NCBI GenBank assembly: GCA_019636815.1
Contig: JAHBWT010000029.1
Span: 1-43,450 of the forward strand
From: Nitrospira sp.
Lineage (GTDB): Bacteria; Nitrospirota; Nitrospiria; Nitrospirales; Nitrospiraceae
Reading direction: 5' to 3'
DNA: 43,450 nucleotides
The position numbers and the translations under genes are program-made. Shown one piece after another: positions 8,122-19,982 of this stretch; the stretch's first letter is position 1, and each line of letters starts with the position of its first letter. The notes under the pieces are model-generated. The model was given only the letters and a program-made list of their open reading frames with translations. It searched no databases and had not been told where the DNA came from.

Positions 8122-9691
8122 ATGTCGCCTAAAGGGAAGGCTGGATTGAGAACGCCCACGGCCGCCAATGTCGGCTATGAGGCCGAGCTGTGGCAGATGG
8201 CCGACGCGTTGCGCGGCAGCATGGATGCGGCCGAGTACAAGCACGTGGTCTTGGGACTCATTTTTCTCAAATACATTTCCGATGCCTTCGAGGAACAGCA
8301 CGTCAATCTGGAGCAGGAACGAAAGCAGGGAGCGGACCCAGAAGATCCGGACGAATACCGGGCGCTCAATATCTTCTGGGTGCCGCCAGAAGCCCGCTGG
8401 TCCCACCTGAAGGCCCAAGCCAAGCAGCCCACCATCGGCCAGCTCGTGGACGACGCGATGGCCGGCATCGAACGCGACAATCCATCGCTGAAAGGCGTCC
8501 TCCCAAAGGAATATGCACGCCCCGCCCTTGATAAGACCCGCCTCGGCCAGCTCATCGACCTCATCACCAACATCAAAATTGGGGACAAGGAAAGCCGATC
8601 GAAAGACGTACTCGGTCGGGTCTATGAGTATTTTCTGTCCCAATTCGCCAGCGCGGAGGGCAAGAAAGGCGGGGAATTCTACACGCCGCGGTGCGTGGTA
8701 CGGCTGCTGGTCGAGATGTTGGAGCCGTACAAAGGCCGCGTCTACGACCCTTGCTGCGGCTCATCCGGCATGTTCGTACAGTCAGTGGAGTTCATCCGGG
8801 CGCACGCTCAGGGCAATGGCAACGGCGGGAAGGCCAAGGCCGACATCTCCATCTATGGGCAGGAGTCCAACTACACGACCTGGCGTCTCGCGAAGATGAA
8901 TCTTGCCATCCGCGGCATCGACGGTCAGATCGCACACGGCGACACCTTTCATAACGATCGTCATCCCGACCTCAAAGCCGATTATATTCTCGCCAATCCT
9001 CCGTTCAACGTGAGCGACTGGCGCGGCGAGCTGTTGCGGGACGATAAGCGGTGGAAGTTCGGTGCGCCACCGGCAGGCAACGCCAACTTCGCCTGGGTTC
9101 AGCACATGATCCACCACCTCGCGCCGACTGGGGTTACTGGGTTCGTTCTTGCGAATGGTTCTATGTCCTCGAACCAATCAAATGAGGGCGAGATCCGGAA
9201 GAACATTATCGAAGCCGACCTCGTCGATTGCATGATTGCGCTACCCGGCCAGCTCTTCTATTCGACCCAGATTCCTGCCTGCCTCTGGTTCTTGGCTCGT
9301 GATAAACGAAACAGCAAGTTCCGCGACCGCCGCGGCCACGTGCTCTTCATCGACGTTCGCAAACTCGGCCGCATGGTGGACCGCACCCACCGCGAACTGA
9401 CGAATGAGGAAGTCACGCGCATTGCCAACACGTACCATGCCTGGCGTGGCGAGAAAGATGCCGGCAAGTACGAAGATATTCCCGGTTTCTGCAAGAGCGC
9501 CACGCTGGACGACATCCGCAAGCATGGCCATGTGCTCACGCCCGGTCGCTATGTCGGCACCGAGGCAGTCGCGGACGACGGTGAGCCTTTTGAAGACAAA
9601 ATGAAGCGGCTGACGAAAACGCTACGCGAGCAACAGACCAAAGCTGCCAAGTTGGATGTCGCGATTACTGCCAACCTGAAGGAGTTGGGGT

Positions 9692-9702
<11 letters not shown>
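8122..9702 (+). CDS. hsdM: Type I restriction-modification DNA methyltransferase subunit HsdM
   Basis: 526 residues, the usual length of HsdM. The N-terminal HsdM_N helical domain covers about residues 15-150 ([20 protein letters not shown]). The N6-adenine methyltransferase domain has GGEFYTPR, the SAM-binding motif [10 protein letters not shown] (209-218) and the catalytic NPPF at 292-295. With HsdS it methylates adenine in a bipartite target; with HsdR it forms the restriction complex. The ATG at 8122 has only a weak upstream GGGA element. It overlaps hsdS by 11 nt, so the two are translationally coupled. hsdR, normally adjacent, is separated from this pair by 3.7 kb of Argonaute and nuclease genes. 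Confidence 0.95.
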
Positions 9703-11596
<1,894 letters not shown>

Positions 11597-11640
11597 GTAC
11601 AGCCTTGGAAATTTTCCTGGTCGGCGTCATATCGCGTTTC

Positions 11641-11671
11641 TGTCCAATCTATAGCCTTACTATATTGGACA
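11641..11671 (+). promoter_or_regulatory. Inverted repeat / hairpin in the leader of the Argonaute gene
   Basis: TGTCCAAT (11641-11648) is perfectly repeated in inverse as ATTGGACA (11664-11671). Inside it, ATAG (11651-11654) pairs with CTAT (11660-11663), leaving a two-base bulge and a five-base loop, a 12-bp stem in all. No T-run follows, so it is unlikely to be a simple terminator. It lies 33 nt before the Argonaute ATG and could be an operator, an attenuator or a processing site. Confidence 0.5.
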
Positions 11672-11704
11672 TGCAGGATCTGAAAATCTTGCCAAGGTGA
11701 TCTA

Positions 11705-14008
11705 ATGGGTTCACGACATCTGCTGAATCTGGCACCGGTTGAGTTTGAGGATTGTGAAATTGCTGTCGGTGTCTTTGAATATCAAGACAGGGAGCAACTA
11801 AAGAAACTCCGTGAGTCATTTGGTGCTACGCATCTGCTACGCCGTGATGGTGAAAGCAAGATCTTAGCTGTACCACTTCACAGAGATGCCCAGCCAATAG
11901 GTGACCAGACAGAGAAGGTCCAACTGTCAGGACATTTGGGTCTATGTGCTGCGTTAATCCGACACGCTCTTCTTAATCACCTCCATGTAGGTAATGGACA
12001 AATTATTCACCGCGATCCGATCGAGTTCGTCTCACATTACCCGGAGGATGATCTGTTAGCTTCGTCCATGCCTGGTGGAGCATCGAATTCACTTGGTGTG
12101 TCACTGAAGTGTCTGTATGAAGTAGTCGTTAGGGTTATTCATTTGGACCGACAGGCTCCTATTATTGGGCTTGCGTTGAATCTGCGTACAAGAAGGTCGA
12201 TCGATAAGTCATCTGAAACGCTCATTCTGGAAGGGTTTGGCCTTTCCAATCGTTATGTAGGGCAGTTTATATCGGATGTAGGCTCAAGAGTTTCGCCTCG
12301 GTTCGAGCTTCTTGGGTGGGTTATCGAAATTGGAAACGGAAAACTCATTCTCGATGACACACGGCCTGGCGTGACGGAAGTCGATACTGCCAAAGCCTTC
12401 CTGGAACCTCGACGAGAGCACTTTGATGCATACCTGCTCCATTCCCTTAAGGAACGTGCATCACAAGTTATTCAACTGCTTGGCGGTAAACTTGCTGCGG
12501 TTCGAAATGGTCCTGCTCTACTACAGAAGCTCCAACGCTTTCTCGATCGTCTAAGGGGAGCGCGGCTAGAGATACTACCCGGACTACCTTTCAAAATTGA
12601 ACCCTTTCTCTGCGAACAGTCTGGGGGACGTTTCCCACAGCTTCACGAGACGGCCAAGCCAGTATACATATTTGATCCTGCCGGCAGACGAACCGATACA
12701 TGGCATGACAGAGGGCTGAATCAATATGGGCCGTACACTGCTCAAACTTTTACTCCCACACGTCCTCGTGTCTGCGTGATTTGCCAGGCATCTAAGAAGG
12801 GGCAGGTCGAAGAGTTTTTTCACAAGTTGTTTCACGGCGTCAGAGTGCCTGGAGATAATAGAAAACCTTTCGAGAAGGGGTTCCTTCGAAAGTATGGGCT
12901 AGAGGATGTGGCAACGGAATTTTTTGTAGCGGAAAGAGCCGATGCCTCTTCGTATCAACGAGCAGTACGAGAGGCTATAGCACAACAGTCTCAGCGAAGC
13001 ATCAAGTGGGACTTGGCATTGGTCCAGATTGATGAGCGTTTTCATGCTTTGTATGGAGAAGACAATCCTTACTTGCTAACTAAGGCTGCGTTTCTCACTC
13101 AGCAAATTCCGGTTCAGGAATTCGAAATTGAGACCGCTCAACTTCCAGACAGACAGATCGGCTATGTGCTTAACAACATTGCTCTGGCAACGTACGCAAA
13201 ATTAGGCGGAGTACCGTGGTTGATTAAGGCTAATCCCACCATCTCGCATGAGCTAGTGGTAGGTCTAGGAAGTGCACATGTTGGTCAGGGACGCTTGGGT
13301 GACAGGGAGAGGGTTGTTGGCATTACCACCGTATTTTCAGGAGACGGCAACTATTGGCTTGCCAACTTGTCTCAGGCCGTTCCGATGAATGATTACCCAG
13401 AAGCAGTCCTAGATTCTCTAAGGGCGGTTATTAGGAGAGTCAGACGTGACATGAATTGGCAGCCGCGCGATCACGTGCGCCTAGTTTTTCATGCATTCAA
13501 ACCGTTGAAGGACGCCGAGGCTTATGCGGTCAAGACTCTCACAAACGAACTAAATGACTATGATATGGAATTTGCCTTCCTGCATGTTGTTCGGGATCAT
13601 CCCTATGTGCTTTTCGACCAACAACAGCGAGGTATTTGGGACTACCAAACACGGTCCAATAAAGGTGTTCTTGCACCAATTCGCGGACGCTTTTTCAGAC
13701 TTTCAGATCACGAAACGCTCATGACGCTCACTGGTGGACGAGAGGTTAAGCGGCCGCAAGATGGCATGCCTAGGCCAGTTCTCTTGCGTCTTCATCGCGC
13801 ATCAACGTTTCACGATACCACCTACCTTGCTCGCCAAGTTTTCACCTTTTCATGTCACTCTTGGCGTAGTTTTTTCCCAGCCCCCATGCCTGTCACCATC
13901 CTGTACTCCGAACTGATTGCTAAATTACTAGGGCATTTGGCTCCAATTCCAAGATGGAATCCAGACGTTATGCTGGGACGTATTGGAACGACCAGGTGGT
14001 TCCTGTGA
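11705..14008 (+). CDS. Long-B prokaryotic Argonaute, catalytically inactive, RsAgo type
   Basis: 767 residues, start at ATG 11705 with AAGGTGA 5 nt upstream. The C-terminal half is a MID-PIWI unit: GLNQYGPY, then PRVCVICQASKKGQVEEFF (MID start), NNIALATYAKLGGVPWL, VGITTVFSGDGNYWL and a terminal T-R-W-F-L, the order seen in RsAgo from Rhodobacter sphaeroides. The first PIWI catalytic Asp is Gly522 (VVGLG), the second is lost in VFHAFKPLK, and the last position is Glu in LYSELIAKLL, so slicing is not expected. The N-terminal 350 residues fit N, L1 and a reduced PAZ region. RsAgo-like proteins bind RNA-guided DNA targets and depend on a partner nuclease, encoded next to it here. GC is visibly lower than in hsdM and hsdR. 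Confidence 0.9.
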   Translation: MGSRHLLNLAPVEFEDCEIAVGVFEYQDREQLKKLRESFGATHLLRRDGESKILAVPLHRDAQPIGDQTEKVQLSGHLGLCAALIRHALLNHLHVGNGQIIHRDPIEFVSHYPEDDLLASSMPGGASNSLGVSLKCLYEVVVRVIHLDRQAPIIGLALNLRTRRSIDKSSETLILEGFGLSNRYVGQFISDVGSRVSPRFELLGWVIEIGNGKLILDDTRPGVTEVDTAKAFLEPRREHFDAYLLHSLKERASQVIQLLGGKLAAVRNGPALLQKLQRFLDRLRGARLEILPGLPFKIEPFLCEQSGGRFPQLHETAKPVYIFDPAGRRTDTWHDRGLNQYGPYTAQTFTPTRPRVCVICQASKKGQVEEFFHKLFHGVRVPGDNRKPFEKGFLRKYGLEDVATEFFVAERADASSYQRAVREAIAQQSQRSIKWDLALVQIDERFHALYGEDNPYLLTKAAFLTQQIPVQEFEIETAQLPDRQIGYVLNNIALATYAKLGGVPWLIKANPTISHELVVGLGSAHVGQGRLGDRERVVGITTVFSGDGNYWLANLSQAVPMNDYPEAVLDSLRAVIRRVRRDMNWQPRDHVRLVFHAFKPLKDAEAYAVKTLTNELNDYDMEFAFLHVVRDHPYVLFDQQQRGIWDYQTRSNKGVLAPIRGRFFRLSDHETLMTLTGGREVKRPQDGMPRPVLLRLHRASTFHDTTYLARQVFTFSCHSWRSFFPAPMPVTILYSELIAKLLGHLAPIPRWNPDVMLGRIGTTRWFL

Positions 14009-15249
14009 GTGTTCCAGGAGAGGTTCTTCTTGCAGACGCGGCTGCAGCGATTCGGCGTCAGCTAAGCGCATTAGCAGGCAGTAATGGACTCGATGAGGCT
14101 TTTGTAGCCTGGTTGATTCCCGGTAACCACATGGGACTGACCCTTTTAGGTCCTGCGACTGTAGCAGCCAATCGAGTTGGAGCGGAAAGAACGTACAAGG
14201 ATGTTGCAATACTAGGGTTCGCTTCAGGATCGGGCTCATTAGAGCCCATCAATACTAAGATTCTTAAGGCTCTTATTGATGGCTTGAAATGGGTGATCGG
14301 TCGCGAGCCTTTTCTCCAAGGACTGCCGACTGGTGCATGTACTGACGCGGTTGCTTTACTTGGGATAGCTATTGGTGCCAGTAGCTGTGATGAGCAGATA
14401 CGAAGAGCAATCGCGGAGTGGATGGGGAGGTTTGTACATACATCTTGTGACATGCGAGGAGTGAGTAATTGTGAGAAGTGTCTCTTTGCAACTGCGCAAC
14501 GGTGTGTCTCATTTAAACCGGATATCTCAATACCCTTGGATAGCACTGTTGCAGATGTTCGTGTGGCTCTCCGGGGAAAAAACCTCTTGGAAGTAGAAAA
14601 CAACACACAAATCGCTCAGGATGAGATAGATGCGTTGAAACTTATGAAAAGCGTTGAGGCTGAAAGCATCCCTATGACTCATGCAGGACTTCGGCTAGCG
14701 GCCTTCGAATGGATAAAGCGGTTGGCGCCAGCCGTTACTCTTGGTCGTCCGACGGTTCGGGAAGTCGCTGATCTTCTCCGAAAGGTACCAGGAGGACTCC
14801 GGCTTTGGACATGGGAGAGTGAGCCACGGACATCCGGGCGCGCTGCTAGTGCTAGGAGATGGCATATTGATAACGAATACCACGTACAGAATCTATTGTG
14901 GTTCCTGTTGGCCCCAATCTTTCCTGATCTTCGGAACGAGGAGTACACAGCCTCTGTAGGCCAGGTTCGGCCACGAGTCGACTTAGTGGTTCCCTCATTG
15001 CAGCTAATTGTTGAGGTTAAGTTCGTTCGCGCTGGTAAGCCGTTCTCCGATGTGATCAGAGAGGTCGCGGAGGATGCCAGCCTCTATCTAACCCAGAGCA
15101 CTTCCTACATAGGCATCATCCCTTTCGTCTGGGACGACTCACGTCGCACGGAAGAACATGGGGTTCTCATCAGAGGCCTCTGCGAAATTAAAGGAATCCT
15201 CGATGCAGTGGTAATCCCTCGACCCGGCTCAATGGGCGAGGAGAGATAA
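14005..15249 (+). CDS. PD-(D/E)XK nuclease with four-cysteine cluster, partner of the Argonaute
   Basis: 414 residues if it starts at the GTG at 14005, which has AGGTGG about 6 nt upstream and overlaps the Argonaute stop as GTGA; an ATG at 13954 would add 17 residues inside the Argonaute gene. The C-terminal third is a PD-(D/E)XK nuclease core: Glu291 (NEYHVQNLLW), Asp326 (RPRVDLVV) and E337-V-K339 (LIVEVKFV). Residues 148-167 hold cysteines 148, 156, 159 and 167 (C-x7-C-x2-C-x7-C), a likely zinc site. The first 290 residues are otherwise unassigned. As with RsAgo and other inactive long Argonautes, it is inferred to be the DNA-cutting effector triggered by guide-directed target recognition. 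Confidence 0.85.
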   Translation: MSVPGEVLLADAAAAIRRQLSALAGSNGLDEAFVAWLIPGNHMGLTLLGPATVAANRVGAERTYKDVAILGFASGSGSLEPINTKILKALIDGLKWVIGREPFLQGLPTGACTDAVALLGIAIGASSCDEQIRRAIAEWMGRFVHTSCDMRGVSNCEKCLFATAQRCVSFKPDISIPLDSTVADVRVALRGKNLLEVENNTQIAQDEIDALKLMKSVEAESIPMTHAGLRLAAFEWIKRLAPAVTLGRPTVREVADLLRKVPGGLRLWTWESEPRTSGRAASARRWHIDNEYHVQNLLWFLLAPIFPDLRNEEYTASVGQVRPRVDLVVPSLQLIVEVKFVRAGKPFSDVIREVAEDASLYLTQSTSYIGIIPFVWDDSRRTEEHGVLIRGLCEIKGILDAVVIPRPGSMGEER

Positions 15250-15280
15250 CTATTTTTCTCCGTGACAGGGTGCAGAATCG

Positions 15281-18200
15281 GTGGGGGAATTGGAATCATC
15301 TCGGTTCACCGAATCCATCGTCGAAGATGCCGCCCTCTCCTGGCTGCAAAACCTTGGCTATGTAGTTAAACATGGCTCAGCCATTGCACCCGGTGAACTG
15401 GCGGCGGAGCGCACGAGCTACGGGCAGGTCATCCTCGAAGATCGGCTGCACCAAGCACTAGTCCGTTTGAATCCCACCCTGTCCACCGAGGCCCTCGACG
15501 ACGCCTTTCGTAAGCTGATCCGCCCTGAAGGTCCCACCCTCGATACTCGAAACCGTGCCGTGCACCGAATGCTGGTGGACGGCATCACTGTCGAATACCG
15601 GAGACCGGACGGATCGATTGCCGGGGCGCAGGTTCAGGTCATCGATTTCGAAAGACCGGACAACAACGATTGGCTGGCCGTCAATCAATTCAGCGTCGCT
15701 GAGAACAAGCACAATCGCCGGCCGGACATCGTACTCTTTCTGAACGGCTTGCCGCTGGCGGTGATCGAACTGAAGAACGCCGCTGAGGAAAACGCCACGA
15801 TCTGGACGGCATTTCAGCAGCTCCAGACTTATCAGCACGAACTGCCGTCACTCTTCTCCTACAATAGCATGATGGTGATCTCCGATGGAGTCGAGGCTCG
15901 TATCGGCACGCTTGGCGCCGGACGTGAATGGTTCAAGCCCTGGCGGACGATCTCCGGTGAGGGACTGGCCGATACCCGTATCCCTGAGCTCCAAGTGATC
16001 ATCGAAGGTGTGTTCGAAAAACAGCGTTTTCTGAATCTGCTTCGGCATTTTCTTGTCTTTGAAGATTCGGGTGGCGGGGTGCTGATCAAGAAGATGGCCG
16101 GCTATCACCAATTCCATGCGGTCAATATCGCGCTTGAGGAGACGTTGCGCGCGACAAAAACGGATTCCGTGGTCGCGGCAGATAGTGTCGGCCGGTATGA
16201 GTCGCACCGGCGCACCGGTGGTGAGCTTGGTGATCGGCGGGTCGGCGTCGTCTGGCATACCCAGGGTTCCGGCAAGAGCCTCACCATGGCTTTTTATGCA
16301 GGGGGGGTGATTCGCGAGCTCGCAATGAACAATCCCACGCTCGTGATTCTCACCGATCGCAATGATTTGGATGACCAGCTCTTCGGAACCTTTTCTCGCT
16401 GCCAGGATCTCCTCCGCCAGCCGCCGGTCCAGGCCGAGAGTCGGGCGGATCTCCGTGCCAAGCTTCAAGTGGAGGCGGGCGGCGTGGTGTTTACGACGAT
16501 CCAGAAGTTCCTTCCGGAAGAAAAAGGTGATCGCCATCCCGTCCTCTCCGACCGGCGCAATATCGTCGTCATTGCCGATGAAGCGCATCGCAGCCAATAC
16601 GATTTCATCGACGGGTTCGCCCGTCACATGCGCGATGCGCTACCCAATGCCTCCTTCATTGGGTTTACCGGCACACCGATTGAGCTGACGGATAAGAACA
16701 CGCGGGCCGTCTTCGGTGACTACATCAGCGTCTACGACATCCAGCGAGCGGTGGAGGACGGGGCGACGGTTCCTATCTATTACGAAAGCCGGTTGGCGAA
16801 GCTCGACCTGGACGACAAGGAACGGCCAAAAATCGATCCCGAGTTCGATGAAGTGACTGAAGGCGAAGAAGTCGAACGAAAGGAAAAGCTGAAGACGAAG
16901 TGGGCGCAGCTCGAAGCCATTGTCGGTTCCAACAAGCGGCTCAAGCTGGTGGCCCAGGACATCGTGAGCCACTTCGAGCGCCGCCTTGAGACGATGGAAG
17001 GCAAGGCGATGATCGTCTGCATGAGCCGCCGTATCTGCGTAGAGCTGTATCGGGAAATCGCGGCGCTGCGCCCGTCATGGCATCATGACCAGGACGAGCA
17101 AGGCGGCATGAAGGTGGTGATGACCGGGTCGGCGACCGATCCCGTGGACTGGCAACCGCACATACGCAACAAGCCGAGACGGGAGGCGTTGGCCAACCGT
17201 TTCCGCGATGCGAAGGACCCGCTGCGTCTCGTGCTCGTGCGCGACATGTGGCTGACCGGCTTCGATTGTCCGAGTCTTCATACCATGTACGTGGACAAGC
17301 CGATGCGTGGCCATGGGCTCATGCAGGCGATCGCTCGGGTCAATCGCGTCTTTCGGGATAAGCCTGGTGGCTTGGTGGTGGATTACCTGGGACTCGCGCA
17401 TGAGTTGAAGCAAGCTCTTGCCACGTACACCGAGAGCGGCGGAACCGGTGAGACGGCGATCGACCAGGAAAAGGCTGTGGCGGCCATGTTGGAGAAGTAC
17501 GAGATCTGCTGTGGCCTCTTTCATGGATTCGATTGGTCCAAGTGGGTCGCAGGCTCTCCGGCGGAACGGGTAAGCCTGTTGCCGGCTGCGCAGGAACATA
17601 TCTTAGCTCAACAGGCGCGTGACCGGTTTCTGGTCGCGGTCCGTGACCTGTCGCACGCCTTTGCACTGGCGGTTCCTCACGAACGGGCTCTTCGCATTCG
17701 CGACGACGTGGCGTTCTTCCAGACGGTGCGCGCCGTGCTGATCAAACGGGCGCCTGCTGAGGCGAAAACGCAAGAGGAACTGGATCTCGCCATTCGACAG
17801 ATCGTGTCACGGGCTGTTGCGCCTGAAGGCGTAGTGGACATTTTTGCAGCGGCAGGACTCAAGAAGCCGGACATTTCGATCTTGTCAGAGGATTTCTTGG
17901 CGGAGGTCCGTGAGATGCCTCAGCGCCATCTGGCCGTCGAATTGTTGCGAAAACTGCTCAACGGCGAGATTAAGACCCGGTCGAGAAAGAACGTGGTACA
18001 GAGCCGGTCGTTTGCCGACATGCTCGAACAGTCTATCCGGCGGTATCAGAATCGGTCGATCGAGGCTGCTCAGGTGATCGAAGAGATGATCGGTCTCGCC
18101 AAGGAGATGAGGCGCGCTCACGAACGAGGAGCGGCTCTGAGTCTGAGCGAGGAGGAATTGGCCTTCTACGATGCGTTGGAGACCAATGACAGCGCGGTGA

Positions 18201-18427
18201 AGGTCCTTGGCGACGATACGTTGCGGACAATTGCCAGAGAAGTTGCCGAGGCGGTCCGAAAGAACGTCACCATCGATTGGACCATGCGGGAGAACGTCCG
18301 CGCTCAGCTCCGCGTGATCGTCAAGCGCATCCTTCGGAAGCACGGCTATCCTCCGGACAAGCAGGAGAAGGCAACGCAGACCGTACTGGAACAGGCGGAG
18401 GTGTTGTGTGCTGACGTCGCCGCGTGA
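15281..18427 (+). CDS. hsdR: Type I restriction endonuclease/translocase subunit HsdR
   Basis: 1048 residues, full length. The N-terminal nuclease has Asp149 (RPDIVLF) and E163-L-K165 (AVIELKNA), the PD-(D/E)XK core of HsdR. The SF2 translocase follows with Walker A in HTQGSGKSL (about 326-333), the DEAH box at 433-436 (ADEAHRS), GFTGTPIE, and helicase motifs through [15 protein letters not shown] and [10 protein letters not shown]. It translocates and cleaves unmodified DNA in complex with HsdM2S. A GTG start at 15281 has CAGGG about 10 nt upstream. It follows the Argonaute-associated nuclease by 31 bp and is the last gene of the operon. Intact, so the restriction complex should be functional. 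Confidence 0.95.
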   Translation: MGELESSRFTESIVEDAALSWLQNLGYVVKHGSAIAPGELAAERTSYGQVILEDRLHQALVRLNPTLSTEALDDAFRKLIRPEGPTLDTRNRAVHRMLVDGITVEYRRPDGSIAGAQVQVIDFERPDNNDWLAVNQFSVAENKHNRRPDIVLFLNGLPLAVIELKNAAEENATIWTAFQQLQTYQHELPSLFSYNSMMVISDGVEARIGTLGAGREWFKPWRTISGEGLADTRIPELQVIIEGVFEKQRFLNLLRHFLVFEDSGGGVLIKKMAGYHQFHAVNIALEETLRATKTDSVVAADSVGRYESHRRTGGELGDRRVGVVWHTQGSGKSLTMAFYAGGVIRELAMNNPTLVILTDRNDLDDQLFGTFSRCQDLLRQPPVQAESRADLRAKLQVEAGGVVFTTIQKFLPEEKGDRHPVLSDRRNIVVIADEAHRSQYDFIDGFARHMRDALPNASFIGFTGTPIELTDKNTRAVFGDYISVYDIQRAVEDGATVPIYYESRLAKLDLDDKERPKIDPEFDEVTEGEEVERKEKLKTKWAQLEAIVGSNKRLKLVAQDIVSHFERRLETMEGKAMIVCMSRRICVELYREIAALRPSWHHDQDEQGGMKVVMTGSATDPVDWQPHIRNKPRREALANRFRDAKDPLRLVLVRDMWLTGFDCPSLHTMYVDKPMRGHGLMQAIARVNRVFRDKPGGLVVDYLGLAHELKQALATYTESGGTGETAIDQEKAVAAMLEKYEICCGLFHGFDWSKWVAGSPAERVSLLPAAQEHILAQQARDRFLVAVRDLSHAFALAVPHERALRIRDDVAFFQTVRAVLIKRAPAEAKTQEELDLAIRQIVSRAVAPEGVVDIFAAAGLKKPDISILSEDFLAEVREMPQRHLAVELLRKLLNGEIKTRSRKNVVQSRSFADMLEQSIRRYQNRSIEAAQVIEEMIGLAKEMRRAHERGAALSLSEEELAFYDALETNDSAVKVLGDDTLRTIAREVAEAVRKNVTIDWTMRENVRAQLRVIVKRILRKHGYPPDKQEKATQTVLEQAEVLCADVAA

Positions 18428-18600
18428 AAATGGAACCTCGTGCCGTCAACTATTTTGAGGTAGGTTCTAGCCTGAAACATCTGCGGCGACGGTCGACCAT
18501 GGCCATAGTCCGCAATAGCCGATAAGACAATGCCAAGCGCCGTCACCAAACTGATGGCGATGGAAAGACCTTCTCTCGATCGGACATAGCGTTTGATCAT
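18346..18600 (-). CDS. Possible small membrane protein, 3' end cut by hsdR
   Basis: 84 codons from an ATG at 18600 with GGAG 8 nt upstream. The first 45 residues contain one hydrophobic segment ([19 protein letters not shown]) of membrane-anchor type. From about 18427 downward the frame is the antisense of the hsdR 3' end, so the last third is unlikely to be the original C-terminus. It looks like a gene truncated at the island edge. Confidence 0.35.
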   Translation of the reverse strand: MIKRYVRSREGLSIAISLVTALGIVLSAIADYGHGRPSPQMFQARTYLKIVDGTRFHFHAATSAHNTSACSSTVCVAFSCLSGG

Positions 18601-18670
18601 TGGCGCTTCTCCATCGAACGTTCATTCCCCGTATCACTGGCTTGATTTAGCCCGATACCCCACCCCTTGC

Positions 18671-18859
18671 CTAGTGGCAGATCTCACTAGGGCTCGGTTG
18701 TGCCGACACCAATGGTTGGTTTGCAGACGGCTGCGCCACGATCGCTGCCAAGCGCCGAACGGACTCCGAAAACCCGAGAAACTCGTCTCGGGTTAGGTGG
18801 AGCGTGACCGCACCGCAAGTCAGATGCAGTTTTCCGCATCCGCATAACACCAGCTTCAT
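18671..18859 (-). CDS. Small Cys-rich protein
   Basis: 62 residues from the ATG at 18859, which has AAGGAGA about 6 nt upstream; longer in-frame starts lack such a site. The sequence begins MKLVLCGCGKLHLTCGAVTL and continues HLTRDEFLGFSESVRRLA. The C-G-C-G-x2-H-x2-C pattern suggests a small metal-binding fold, and the following helix looks like a regulator or adaptor. I recall similar short proteins in other bacteria but know no function. It is next to another small zinc-ribbon gene on the same strand, 64 bp upstream of it. Confidence 0.55.
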   Translation of the reverse strand: MKLVLCGCGKLHLTCGAVTLHLTRDEFLGFSESVRRLAAIVAQPSANQPLVSAQPSPSEICH

Positions 18860-18922
18860 CGGACTCTCCTTACCGAATGTCTTATTCATATGAGTCATCC
18901 TTTCCATCGAGCGATAATTGAA

Positions 18923-19099
18923 TTATCCTCGGAGCTGATAGGTACCCGATTTGGACAAGCGCACGGCCCGACCCCGGAGTACGACGATTTCCTCGCGATA
19001 CCATCCGCAATTGATGCATCTCCAACGCCTTGCTTGATAATAATCCGAGGCTCGCTCACCAATGATATAGCCTCCGCATCGTCTACAATTTGATGTCAT
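18923..19099 (-). CDS. Small zinc-ribbon protein
   Basis: 58 residues from the ATG at 19099 with GGAGG 5 nt upstream. Two CxxC knuckles, C-R-R-C-G-G near the start and C-I-N-C-G after 18 residues, form a classical zinc ribbon, followed by a short basic tail. A longer version starting at 19234 would add a signal-peptide-like stretch, but it begins inside a terminator hairpin, so I prefer the short form. Possible nucleic-acid or protein adaptor; no specific function is known. Confidence 0.55.
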   Translation of the reverse strand: MTSNCRRCGGYIIGERASDYYQARRWRCINCGWYREEIVVLRGRAVRLSKSGTYQLRG

Positions 19100-19208
19100 G
19101 TTGCCTCCGTCGTTATTCGTGTTGCCGATCGTCTTCCGTTGTGAGATCCATCCCTTCTCTTTGGCATTGCTCCATGTCGGACTCAAACTGAATGCGATGA
19201 CGCACAAT

Positions 19209-19240
19209 AAAAAACCCAAGGCATCCTTCGACACCTTGGG
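19209..19240 (-). terminator. Rho-independent terminator
   Basis: On the minus strand CCCAAGG (19240-19234) pairs with CCTTGGG (19221-19215) and is followed by six T (19214-19209). It lies about 236 bp after the stop of the tandem exported-protein genes, so it can end their transcript. Confidence 0.7.
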
Positions 19241-19475
19241 CTCCGGTCTGCAACGACCTCTGGCCTCATCGCATGCGCGAACTAGAAGTTGATATGCATT
19301 CTCAATATCATTTATGGGAGAGCCCTGTCAACTTCTCGGGCGCCAGTTCGCATTAAATTTTCCTTATCACCCCCCGACCGTATTGATCAGCAACGACTGA
19401 TGTAACTCGTAGATGAACGACACCGTGTACCCGCCCCATTCGCGGTCCTTGGTCAACACCGTTCCCATACCCTGG
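19241..19475. other. Intergenic with small inverted repeat
   Basis: No gene seen. TGATAT (19290-19295) and ATATCA (19305-19310) form a 6-bp inverted repeat with a 9-bp spacer, of the kind bound by small dimeric repressors; there is no further support. Confidence 0.25.
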
Positions 19476-19928
19476 TTACTTGTGTCGCTGTTGCTTTCCC
19501 TCTGTGCCTCCAGATTGGCTCTTGGTCTGGCGTGGAGTGAAGCGGGCGGCGTGGGCATCCTGCTCCGGCAGCCTGAGGAAGATGATGATTCCGGTGTCCG
19601 GGTTGATCGTAAACGTTCCCGTCCCTTTGAGCGTATGCTCACCGGACGGTTCCAACTCGATCTCAGTGCGGGCTTTCTCAGTTCCATGCTGGATGGTGGC
19701 CTTGGCCTTCGCCCCGTCAGTGGAAATGGCGTTGTCAGAATGATCTCTCACGTACAGGGTCAGTTCTCCGTCCGTGGCGACCAGCTCGAGGTGATATGGC
19801 CCGGCAGCGAGCGCTTGTCCGCCGTGGAGGGCCGTGACGGGGCCGGAGTCCTTCGCCTTATGGGCGTCGACCGGCACTGCCCCGAGGAGTAATGCGCATA
19901 GAGCGATATAACCCGGCAGATGTTTCAT
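19476..19928 (-). CDS. Exported protein, tandem paralogue 2
   Basis: 150 residues with a Sec signal peptide (GYIALCALLLGAVPVDA). The mature part reads LHGGQALAAGPYHLELV, then LTLYVRDHSDNAIS, and TFTINPDTGIIIFLRLP, ending in a Lys/Gln/His tail. It is a clear paralogue of the gene upstream (19983-20471), sharing HGGQ-x4-GPYH-x-E-L-V, L-T-x-Y-V-x-D-H and D-A/G-x-A-A-R-F. The beta-rich pattern resembles periplasmic metal- or copper-linked accessory proteins, with conserved His in each motif. Periplasmic metal handling is an inference only. A terminator follows 236 bp downstream. Confidence 0.65.
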   Translation of the reverse strand: MKHLPGYIALCALLLGAVPVDAHKAKDSGPVTALHGGQALAAGPYHLELVATDGELTLYVRDHSDNAISTDGAKAKATIQHGTEKARTEIELEPSGEHTLKGTGTFTINPDTGIIIFLRLPEQDAHAARFTPRQTKSQSGGTEGKQQRHK

Positions 19929-19982
19929 GATCGGTCCTCCCAGAAAGCGGGTTTCATCTCATTGCAGGGCTGATGTTGAACA

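Noticed and set aside
19100-19234. N-terminal extension giving the zinc-ribbon protein a signal peptide
   Set aside because: Its ATG lies within a terminator hairpin, while the internal ATG at 19099 has a strong ribosome site.
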